Assembly (NCBI GenBank): GCA_006227785.1
Contig: SBFU01000387.1
Span: forward strand, 1 to 5,214
Source of the DNA: Burkholderiales bacterium
GTDB taxonomy: Bacteria; Pseudomonadota; Gammaproteobacteria; Burkholderiales; Burkholderiaceae_C
DNA length: 5,214 nucleotides
Reading direction: 5' to 3'
Shown here: in pieces, positions 1-4,854 of the stretch
How positions within the stretch are numbered: position 1 is the stretch's first letter
How the letters are laid out: the number at the start of each line of letters is the position of its first letter
Translations under genes and position numbers: made by a program
The notes under the pieces: model-generated
What the model was told of the DNA's origin: nothing
Seen by the model: the letters and a program-made list of their open reading frames with translations, nothing else
Databases searched by the model: none

Positions 1-82
1 GAAGCGCCACATAGGCCAGGGCTGCCACCAGCAGCAATGCCAGTCCGCCCAGCAGCAGGCGACGCAAGAGTTGACGGCTCAT
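1..82 (-). CDS. 5' end of an unidentified gene with hydrophobic N-terminus (partial)
   Basis: An open frame starts at an ATG (complement of 80-82) and runs off the left edge after 27 codons. The peptide begins MSRQLLRRLLLGG and continues as an almost unbroken Leu/Ala/Val stretch to the edge. Two or three arginines followed by about 18 hydrophobic residues is the pattern of a Sec signal peptide or an N-terminal membrane anchor, so the product is probably exported or inner-membrane bound. No good Shine-Dalgarno is at the usual distance: GGGAG lies 14 nt upstream, and a TTG six bases before the ATG is an in-frame alternative start. It is on the same strand as the cytochrome and rhodanese genes but separated from them by 226 nt. 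Too little is visible to assign a family. Confidence 0.5.
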   Translation of the reverse strand, partial: MSRQLLRRLLLGGLALLLVAALAYVAL

Positions 83-210
83 GTTCAAGATGGGATCTCC
101 CGCGCTCACCTGGTTCGCCGTGTTGGCGCTGCCATGACCTGCCGAACCAGCCGGAGCTGCCAGAGGGGACGTGCGCCCCTCCGGCCAGACCTGGTGCTGC
201 AGGCGCAGAA

Positions 211-289
211 CGTCGGGCGAACGGCCCTTCGGCTGTCGCCGCAGTTCACCATGGCGATGTGGCCAAGATGCGGCCGTTCGTGTCCGACG
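211..289. repeat. Long imperfect inverted repeat / potential 79-nt hairpin in the gene-free stretch 83-308
   Basis: The left arm 211-226 (CGTCGG, GC, GAACGGCC) is the reverse complement of the right arm 272-289 (GGCCGTTC, GTGT, CCGACG) except for a 2-versus-4 nt internal loop, giving 14 Watson-Crick pairs. The 45-nt interior folds further: UUGGC with GCCGA and UCGCC with GGCGA on the minus-strand transcript, leaving a 12-nt terminal loop. It lies just after the cytochrome stop on that transcript. No U-run follows, so it is not a standard intrinsic terminator. It could be a 3' mRNA stabilising or processing structure, a repeat element, or a small RNA. Apart from this hairpin and a short hydrophilic open frame judged non-coding, I see nothing else in 83-308. 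Confidence 0.5.
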
Positions 290-308
290 CAGGCAAGCCT
301 TGAACGGC

Positions 309-947
309 TCACTGCAGGTTACCCAGATAGGCAGCCACCGCGTTGACCTCCAGATCGGACATGCGCGAGGTCACGAACTTCATGGCCACGCCATCGTTGC
401 TGCGCTCGGCCTGGTGGAACTTGCGCAACTGGTTCGCGATGTAGGTCGGGTGCTGCCCGGCCAGGCGCGGCAGGCTGTGGGTGCCATGGGCATCGGCGCC
501 GTGGCATGACTGGCAGGCTGGCAACCCCGCCCACGGGTTGCCGCGCTCGTAGACGAACTGCCCGACGGCCATCAGCTGCGCGTCACTGGACGGCGTGTTG
601 GCGGCCTTCTGACGCGCGTAGTACATCGCCAGTGACCGGACCATGGCATCGTCCATGAGCGCCACCTTCTCTTTCATCATCGGGCTGTCGCGTTTTCCGC
701 TGGCAAAGTCCTGCAGTTGCTTGACCAGGTACATCTCGCTCTGACCCGCCAGGCGCGGAAAGTTGGGCGCCGCGCTCTGTCCCGTGTCGCCATGACATGA
801 AGCGCAATGCTGCACGGCAAAACGCTCACCGGCCAGCGCATCGGCTGGCGCGTTCTGGGCCACCGCCGCCTGAGCCACCACCGCCAGCGCAGCAGCTCCC
901 CATGGCAAACGGGCTTTCCAGCCCCGCAATCCCGATCCGCTCCTCAT
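309..947 (-). CDS. Periplasmic dihaem c-type cytochrome, cytochrome c4-like
   Basis: A 212-residue protein with two haem-attachment motifs, CASCH (residues 48-52) and CQSCH (145-149), in two similar halves. Each half carries the family sequence PRLAGQ about 13-14 residues after its haem motif and ends in a helix (MYYARQ, AAYLGNL). Likely axial methionines are in SPMM (90-91) and GVAM (189). This matches cytochrome c4, a periplasmic electron carrier that feeds terminal oxidases. The N-terminus has a signal peptide with probable cleavage after AVA (about residue 30). The start at 947 was chosen because AGGAG (956-960) sits 8 nt upstream; an ATG at 1004 would add 19 residues before the signal peptide. 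It lies 94 nt downstream of the rhodanese gene, so the two are probably co-transcribed, with an extra promoter in the gap. Direct redox partner unknown. Confidence 0.9.
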   Translation of the reverse strand: MRSGSGLRGWKARLPWGAAALAVVAQAAVAQNAPADALAGERFAVQHCASCHGDTGQSAAPNFPRLAGQSEMYLVKQLQDFASGKRDSPMMKEKVALMDDAMVRSLAMYYARQKAANTPSSDAQLMAVGQFVYERGNPWAGLPACQSCHGADAHGTHSLPRLAGQHPTYIANQLRKFHQAERSNDGVAMKFVTSRMSDLEVNAVAAYLGNLQ

Positions 948-955
948 GATCCGTA

Positions 956-960
956 CTCCT
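956..960 (-). promoter_or_regulatory. Shine-Dalgarno AGGAG of the cytochrome gene
   Basis: AGGAG on the minus strand lies 8 nt before the ATG at 947-945. It fixes that start over the upstream in-frame ATG at 1004. Its first downstream bases are shared with an inverted-repeat arm (949-956). Confidence 0.7.
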
Positions 961-971
961 GCTCGACATGG

Positions 972-1020
972 ATGCCCCATTCTGGAGTGCCGGTCCGGGC
1001 GCACTGTTGATGCAAGTCAA
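972..1020 (-). promoter_or_regulatory. Candidate FNR/Anr-dependent class II promoter for the cytochrome gene
   Basis: On the minus strand, TTGAC-TTGC-ATCAA (1020-1007) matches the FNR/Anr consensus TTGAT-N4-ATCAA at 9 of 10 positions. Downstream, CAGAAT (984-979) is a 4-of-6 match to the -10 hexamer, keeping the key A2 and T6. If it is the -10, transcription starts near 972 and the box is centred at -41.5, the standard class II activator position, leaving a 25-nt leader that contains the Shine-Dalgarno. Oxygen-responsive control of a respiratory cytochrome is biologically sensible. The spacing agreement is the main support; no start site was measured. Confidence 0.5.
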
Positions 1021-1041
1021 TAAGAATGTACGGATATTTGC

Positions 1042-1506
1042 TCAGTGCCTGGCAGGCGCCGTGGCCTTGCTGGCCGCGTCGAAGCCGCCCTTGGCCTTCC
1101 ACTCTTCCATACCCCCCTGCAAAATGCGCAGGTTCTCCCAGCCCGCCACCCGCATGGCAAAGCCGGCCTGGGCCGACAGCGAGCCGGTGTTGCAGTAGAT
1201 CAGCACCGGCTTGTCCTTCGGAATCTCGTTGCGTTTGGCCAGCACCTGGCGCCAGTCCATGTTGATGGCGCCTGGGATGTGGCCTTTGGCAAACTGCCCG
1301 GCGTCGCGGGCGTCGATCACCAGCATCTTCGGCCATTCTTCCTTGGGAATCTGCTCGGCAAAAATGACACCGCCACCGTAGTCGACGAACTCCAGGTAGG
1401 CTTCCATCTCGTCGATGGCCAGGGCCTTGTTGTCGGCGCGGGCGGCAGGGGCCAGCAGCAGGGCGCCGGCGGTGATCAGAGCAGGGACCAGGTGCAGCAT
1501 CTTCAT
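1042..1506 (-). CDS. Exported single-domain rhodanese-like sulfurtransferase
   Basis: A 154-residue protein with one rhodanese domain. The N-terminus (MKMLHLVPAL, then a Leu/Ala core ending AARA|DN) is a signal peptide cleaved about residue 24, placing the enzyme in the periplasm. The domain shows VIDARDAGQFAKGHIPGA (63-80), the conserved CH2A-type stretch, and a six-residue active-site loop beginning at Cys105 (CNTGSLS); this Cys would carry a persulfide. LQGGMEEW (129-136) is the usual C-terminal signature. Rhodaneses move sulfane sulfur from donors such as thiosulfate to acceptors; the real substrate here is unknown. The ATG at 1506 is preferred to an in-frame TTG at 1512. It is first in a probable unit with the cytochrome c4-like gene. 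A periplasmic site argues against a direct role in feeding selenium to the cytoplasmic SelD nearby. Confidence 0.88.
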   Translation of the reverse strand: MKMLHLVPALITAGALLLAPAARADNKALAIDEMEAYLEFVDYGGGVIFAEQIPKEEWPKMLVIDARDAGQFAKGHIPGAINMDWRQVLAKRNEIPKDKPVLIYCNTGSLSAQAGFAMRVAGWENLRILQGGMEEWKAKGGFDAASKATAPARH

Positions 1507-1517
1507 GGTCAAAACCT

Positions 1518-1541
1518 AAATATCATCAAATACTGATATTT
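1518..1541. promoter_or_regulatory. AT-rich palindrome upstream of the rhodanese gene, candidate operator
   Basis: AAATATCA (1518-1525) and TGATATTT (1534-1541) are perfect 8-bp inverted arms around an 8-bp centre, ending 11 nt before the rhodanese ATG. The AT-rich block stands out against GC-rich surroundings. Its size, symmetry and position suit a dimeric helix-turn-helix repressor. ArsR-family sulfide/persulfide sensors (BigR/SqrR type) bind AT-rich palindromes at sulfurtransferase genes, so that family is one possibility. It does not fit the FNR consensus. No convincing -35/-10 pair was found beside it. Confidence 0.5.
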
Positions 1542-1577
1542 TCGCTCCTTTTTCGCTTCGCCGCCCGGGTTCAAACC

Positions 1578-1596
1578 CTCGGTGTCAGCAACCGAG
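1578..1596 (-). terminator. Weak hairpin across the HAD gene stop codon
   Basis: CTCGGT and ACCGAG form a perfect 6-bp stem with a 7-nt loop that contains the HAD stop codon. On the minus strand it is followed by GGGTTTGAACCC rather than a U-run, so intrinsic termination is doubtful. It could mark the 3' end of the sen-linked run, separating it from the rhodanese gene only about 80 nt further on. Confidence 0.2.
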
Positions 1597-2304
1597 CTGG
1601 TCCGCCAGGTGCAGCAGATCGCGGGCGTGCCAGGTGTTGGCCGGGTCGGCTGACACGTCCTTGGGCTGCCCGGCGCCGAACTCCAGGGGTCGCTCGATGT
1701 AGGCGGTCTGCAGGCCACACGCCCGGGCAGCGGCCAGGTCATCCTGGTGGGCGGCCACCAGCATCACCTCGGCTGGCGCCACATCGAACACCTCGGCCAC
1801 CCCCAGGTAGGTGCGCGGGTCCGGTTTGTAGGCGCGGAACACCTCGGCCGAAAGCACGCAGTCCCAGGGCAGGCCGGCGCGCTTGGCCATGTTCGTGAGC
1901 AGGCCGATGTTGCCGTTGGACAGTGAGGCGATGGTGAAGCGGGTCTTCAGCCGCGTCAGGCCGGCCACGCTGTCGGGCCAGGCCTCGAGCCGGTGCCAGA
2001 CGCGGTTGAGGTCGGCGCGCTCGGCCTCGGGCAGGTGCGACAGGCCAAAGCGCGGCAGCAGGCCATCGAGGATCTCGCGGTGCAGCGCGTCCAGCTTGAC
2101 GAAACCACGGCCCCCTGACCTGACGGCCTCCATGGCCGGCTGGTAGCCCGCGCGCCAGGCCAGAGCGAAGGCGTTGGCATCGACCTGGGGATGGCGCGCC
2201 GTCAGCTCGCGCACGATGCTGCCATGCCAGTCGACCACGGTGCCGAAGATGTCGAACACCAGCACACGGGCAGACACGGGAGCGGAGGTGGACAGGGTGT
2301 TCAT
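1585..2304 (-). CDS. HAD-superfamily hydrolase, haloacid dehalogenase type II-like
   Basis: A 239-residue cytoplasmic protein with the HAD motifs in order: FDIFGTVVD (17-25, nucleophile Asp18), SLSNGN (127-132, Ser/Asn of motif II), AYKPDPRTY (158-166, Lys160) and MLVAAHQDDLAAARACGL (181-198, motif III/IV acid region). The arrangement, including the helical cap between motifs I and II and the AAH-DDL-AAR stretch, resembles the (S)-2-haloacid dehalogenase group. Many members so named act on other substrates, often phosphate esters, so the true reaction is unknown. The ATG at 2304 lies 13 nt after the stop of the SnoaL-like gene, which implies co-transcription with the senB-selD run. It might be a repair or salvage enzyme for the pathway, or a passenger; the sequence does not decide. 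Confidence 0.82.
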   Translation of the reverse strand: MNTLSTSAPVSARVLVFDIFGTVVDWHGSIVRELTARHPQVDANAFALAWRAGYQPAMEAVRSGGRGFVKLDALHREILDGLLPRFGLSHLPEAERADLNRVWHRLEAWPDSVAGLTRLKTRFTIASLSNGNIGLLTNMAKRAGLPWDCVLSAEVFRAYKPDPRTYLGVAEVFDVAPAEVMLVAAHQDDLAAARACGLQTAYIERPLEFGAGQPKDVSADPANTWHARDLLHLADQLGC

Positions 2305-2317
2305 GGCAAACCGGGCC

Positions 2318-2710
2318 TCATGAGGGCGCGAAGGAAGAATGGTGATCCGCGATGCGCCAGAGCGCGCCTTCCTGACGCCAGCAGAAGCTGAAGCGGGCCG
2401 GCCGCCAGGCCGCCGTCTCGGAGTCGCCCTCGCGGAAGTCGTAACGTCCGCTGCACAAGGCCCAGTCGATCTGCGCGCGCACCACCAGCGGTTCGTGCAG
2501 GCGCGCCAGCAATCTCGGGCGACGCGCCATGACGCGCTCGAAGTAGGCCCGCACAGCGGCCGCGCCGCTCAGCGGCTGCGGCACCGTGGTCGGCACCAGC
2601 ACCGCCTGCTCGCTGTACAGCGCCAGCAATACCTCCAGGTCGGCGGCGTTGAAGGCCTGCACCCACTGCCGGATGCCCGCCTCGACCGCGGTGCCTGCCG
2701 GGTCAGTCAT
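2318..2710 (-). CDS. SnoaL/NTF2-fold small protein (SgcJ/EcaC or DUF4440-like)
   Basis: A 130-residue protein without signal peptide or membrane segment. It opens with a helix (IRQWVQAFNAADLEVLLALYS), then QAVLVP, SGAAAVRAYFERVMAR, and ends in beta strands with FSFCWRQEGALWRIADHHSS. This order (helix, D/A-D-L-L-A-L-Y, GxxAVRAYF, WRIxxHHSS) is typical of the cone-shaped NTF2-like fold in the SgcJ/EcaC and DUF4440 groups. Members include isomerases, hydrolases and pure binding proteins, so fold does not give function. It starts 24 nt after selD and ends 13 nt before the HAD gene, so it is probably translated from the same message. No clear Shine-Dalgarno precedes the ATG. A role in handling a reactive selenium intermediate is only a guess from position. 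Confidence 0.75.
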   Translation of the reverse strand: MTDPAGTAVEAGIRQWVQAFNAADLEVLLALYSEQAVLVPTTVPQPLSGAAAVRAYFERVMARRPRLLARLHEPLVVRAQIDWALCSGRYDFREGDSETAAWRPARFSFCWRQEGALWRIADHHSSFAPS

Positions 2711-2734
2711 GCGATGGCCCCGGGCCCATGCGCC

Positions 2735-3802
2735 TCAGGACACCGCCAGCCGGATGCCGCCGGACTGCGCAGGCACGATCTCGCCCACCTCGGCTGCGGC
2801 CCCGAACCCGTGCCGGGCAAACACATCCAGCACCTGCACCACCGCCTCGGGCGCGCAGGCCACCAGCAGGCCACCGCTGGTCTGCGGGTCGGTCAGCAGG
2901 GCCTGGTCCACCGCCTGCAGGGCACCGGCCAGCTGCACTTCGCCGCCGTAGGCGGCCCAGTTGCGGCCACTGGCGCCAGTAACCATGCCCTGTGCCGCCA
3001 GATCGCGCACGCCCGCGATCAGGGGCACACGGCCCATGTCCAGCCGCACCGTGGTGTCCGAGCCGCGGGCCATTTCCAGCGCGTGGCCGGCCAGACCAAA
3101 ACCGGTCACGTCGGTCAATGCGTGCACGCCTTCGATGGCCGCCAGTTCGGGACCGGGCGTGTTGAGCTTGGTGGTGTTGGCGATCATCTGCGCGTAGCCG
3201 TCGGCGCCCAGTGCGTCCTTCTTCAGCGCGGCCGAGAGCACACCCACACCCAGCGGCTTGCCCAGAATCAGTCGGTCGCCCACTCTCGCATCGGCATTGC
3301 GCTTGACCCGCCGGGGGTGCACCAGCCCCATGGCCACCAGGCCGTAGATGGGTTCGACCGAGTCGATGGTGTGACCACCCGCGATCGGGATGCCGGCAGC
3401 GGCACACACGGCGCGGCCGCCTTCGAGGATCTTGCCGATGGTCTCGGTCGACAGCACGTTGATGGGCATGCCCACCAGCGCCAGCGCCATGATGGGTGTG
3501 CCGCCCATGGCATAAACGTCGCTGATGGCGTTGGTGGCCGCGATGCGGCCGAAGTCGAACGGGTCATCGACGATGGGCATGAAGAAATCGGTGGTGGCGA
3601 TCAGGGCCTGCTCGTCGTTGAGCTGGTAGACCGCTGCGTCGTCGGCGGTCTCGATGCCGACCAGCAGCTCTTTGGGCACCGGCATGGCGGTGCTGCTCTT
3701 GAGGATGTCGGACAGCACGCCCGGCGCGATCTTGCAGCCACAGCCGCCCCCATGGGACAGGCTGGTCAGGCGGGGCTGGGCAACTGGCAGAGGGGCGTTC
3801 AT
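2735..3802 (-). CDS. selD: Selenide, water dikinase (selenophosphate synthetase), SenC role in this locus
   Basis: A 355-residue protein, normal length for SelD, which makes selenophosphate from selenide and ATP. The flexible N-terminal segment has SHGGGCGCK (16-24): Cys21 matches the essential Cys17 of E. coli SelD and Lys24 its Lys20, so this is a cysteine not a selenocysteine form. ATP and Mg2+ binding residues are in ADDAAVY (53-59), TTDFFMPIVDDPFDFGRIAA (70-89), NAISD (91-95), AGGHTIDSVEP (141-151) and DVTGFGLAGH (231-240). The start at 3802 was chosen because GGAG lies 6 nt upstream; an in-frame ATG at 3838 would add 12 residues and lacks a suitable site. It follows the senB-like gene by 65 nt. 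In sen loci the SelD homologue is called SenC; it may also serve selenocysteine or selenouridine synthesis if the genome has only one copy. Confidence 0.95.
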   Translation of the reverse strand: MNAPLPVAQPRLTSLSHGGGCGCKIAPGVLSDILKSSTAMPVPKELLVGIETADDAAVYQLNDEQALIATTDFFMPIVDDPFDFGRIAATNAISDVYAMGGTPIMALALVGMPINVLSTETIGKILEGGRAVCAAAGIPIAGGHTIDSVEPIYGLVAMGLVHPRRVKRNADARVGDRLILGKPLGVGVLSAALKKDALGADGYAQMIANTTKLNTPGPELAAIEGVHALTDVTGFGLAGHALEMARGSDTTVRLDMGRVPLIAGVRDLAAQGMVTGASGRNWAAYGGEVQLAGALQAVDQALLTDPQTSGGLLVACAPEAVVQVLDVFARHGFGAAAEVGEIVPAQSGGIRLAVS

Positions 3803-3808
3803 CGGGGT

Positions 3809-3812
3809 CTCC
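3809..3812 (-). promoter_or_regulatory. Shine-Dalgarno GGAG of selD
   Basis: GGAG on the minus strand is 6 nt from the ATG at 3802-3800. It decides this start over the in-frame ATG at 3838, whose nearest GAGG is 17 nt away. Confidence 0.6.
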
Positions 3813-3867
3813 GGATTTCGTGGGTAAGGGGCGGTCATCAGCAGATGTCGGGCGCGACCTCAGGGTC

Positions 3868-4854
3868 TTACAGCAATTCCTGCATCACGGACAGCAGGGC
3901 AGTCTGCTCGGCCTGGGGCTCGAACAGGGGCGCCCTCAAGCTGCATTGTGCTTGCAGCGCGGCCAGCATGCCGCCGTCGGGTCTTGACTGGCCCGCCCGG
4001 CAGGCGCGCAGCAGCGACACCAGCGCCGCGGCGTCGCCCGGCGCGTAGTAGCCACCGTAGCCGGTACCCAGCATGCCCACGTTGCCGTCGATGTGCGAGG
4101 CCAGCACCGGCGTGCCGCTCTGCAACGCTTCCATGATGACATGGGCACCCCCCTCCATGCGGCTGGGGTGCACCAGCAGGTGCGCACGCTGGATGCGCGA
4201 GCGCGTGGCACCATGCGGCAGGCCGCCCCACCAGCGGTAGTGCGGACAGGCCGCCTGGGTCTGGCGGGCGGCGTCGGCCAGCAACGGGTCGAGCGGCTGG
4301 CCGATGTGGTCGATGCGGATGCCCTCATCGAGCGCCAGCAGCCGCGCCGCCTCGAAGATGGTCTGCGGCCATTTCTCGTCACGCAGATGCCCGACCACCA
4401 CCACACGCAGGTGCGCCACGGTCTTGGCCAGGGTCTGTCGTCGTGTGCTGGACTGGAGCACCACGCGGCACTTGGCGCGCAAGGCCTCGGGCAGGGCCTG
4501 GGGCCCCTGGTCCTGCAGCACGATGAGCCGGTGGGCCAGCGCCAGCGAACGTTGCGCCCGCGCGTCGGAAGCGATGTCCCGGTAAAGGTCGGTGCCGGTC
4601 AGTGCCACCACCAGCGGCTGGTGCGGTCGGGCCTGTGCCCAGGCGGCAATGCTGTCCGCCGAGCGCCGGGCATGCAGCGCCAGCAGCAGGTCGGTCCGGT
4701 CCGATGCTGTAGGGGTATCGGGCCACACCTTGGACACACGCACCGCATAATGATCCCGAAGCATGCGGGCCCAGCGGCGGGCCGTTTGCCAGTTGCCGTT
4801 GTTGGCGTCCGCCAGCGCCGGCGTGACGATGCAGATGGAGGATGTTCGGGTCAT
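3868..4854 (-). CDS. senB: Selenosugar synthase-type glycosyltransferase
   Basis: A 328-residue cytoplasmic glycosyltransferase of GT-B/GT4 form. The N-terminal half opens with ICIVTPALADANNGN (7-21), the glycine/asparagine loop of the first Rossmann domain, and has ALTGTDLY (84-91). The second half begins VVVVGHLRDEKWP (151-163) and carries HPSRMEGGAHVIMEALQSG (229-247), with Glu234 and Glu242 forming the EX7E motif that holds the sugar nucleotide. These features match the family long seen beside SelD and now known as SenB, which joins selenophosphate to a UDP-sugar to give a seleno-sugar. Neighbouring selD and a divergent SenA-type gene strengthen this. The ATG at 4854 puts the first beta strand at residue 7, as expected; an ATG at 4959 would add 35 unrelated residues overlapping senA. 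No good Shine-Dalgarno precedes 4854. Substrate is inferred from family and context. Confidence 0.87.
   Translation of the reverse strand: MTRTSSICIVTPALADANNGNWQTARRWARMLRDHYAVRVSKVWPDTPTASDRTDLLLALHARRSADSIAAWAQARPHQPLVVALTGTDLYRDIASDARAQRSLALAHRLIVLQDQGPQALPEALRAKCRVVLQSSTRRQTLAKTVAHLRVVVVGHLRDEKWPQTIFEAARLLALDEGIRIDHIGQPLDPLLADAARQTQAACPHYRWWGGLPHGATRSRIQRAHLLVHPSRMEGGAHVIMEALQSGTPVLASHIDGNVGMLGTGYGGYYAPGDAAALVSLLRACRAGQSRPDGGMLAALQAQCSLRAPLFEPQAEQTALLSVMQELL
4837..4841 (+). promoter_or_regulatory. Probable Shine-Dalgarno GGAGG of senA
   Basis: GGAGG lies 11 nt before the ATG at 4853 and 17 nt before the ATG at 4859, inside the beginning of senB on the other strand. The spacing is long but supports 4853 as the start. 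Confidence 0.4.

Larger units (their letters stand above)
949..1035 (-). repeat. 8-bp inverted repeat flanking the rhodanese-cytochrome gap, covering the cytochrome translation start region
   Basis: ATCCGTAC at 949-956 and GTACGGAT at 1028-1035 are perfect reverse complements 71 nt apart. In a minus-strand transcript the 5' arm (1035-1028) comes just after the rhodanese stop, and the 3' arm (956-949) fills the spacer between the cytochrome Shine-Dalgarno and its ATG. Pairing would hide the ribosome entry site in transcripts reading through from the rhodanese gene. A transcript begun inside the gap would lack the 5' arm. The repeat is seen directly; the regulatory role is inferred, and an 8-bp match could be chance. 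Confidence 0.4.

Noticed and set aside
106..312. A 68-codon minus-strand open frame in the gene-free stretch
   Set aside because: Arg-rich, no family features, no ribosome site, and it spans the long hairpin; probably non-coding.
1507..1512. TTG start at 1512 for the rhodanese
   Set aside because: The ATG at 1506 gives a normal signal peptide and is the more usual start codon; the extra two residues add nothing.
1564..1579. GGGTTTGAACCC palindrome after the HAD gene as a terminator
   Set aside because: The arms leave a loop of about two bases and no U-run follows, so a stable terminator hairpin is unlikely.
3803..3838. Longer selD with start at 3838
   Set aside because: Adds 12 poorly conserved residues and lacks a Shine-Dalgarno at the right distance, whereas 3802 has GGAG 6 nt upstream.
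2339..4048. A 569-codon open frame on the plus strand
   Set aside because: It lies fully antisense to the SnoaL-like, selD and senB genes, which have clear families. The product is rich in His, Gly, Arg and Gln with no recognisable domain, typical of a GC-rich antisense frame.
4730..4751. TTGGAC plus CATAAT as a plus-strand promoter for senA
   Set aside because: The two hexamers are only 10 nt apart, too close for a sigma-70 promoter.
4829..4852. In-frame upstream ATGs for senA at 4829 and 4835
   Set aside because: They would place the GGAGG at 4837-4841 inside the coding sequence and have no better ribosome site; not excluded, only less likely.
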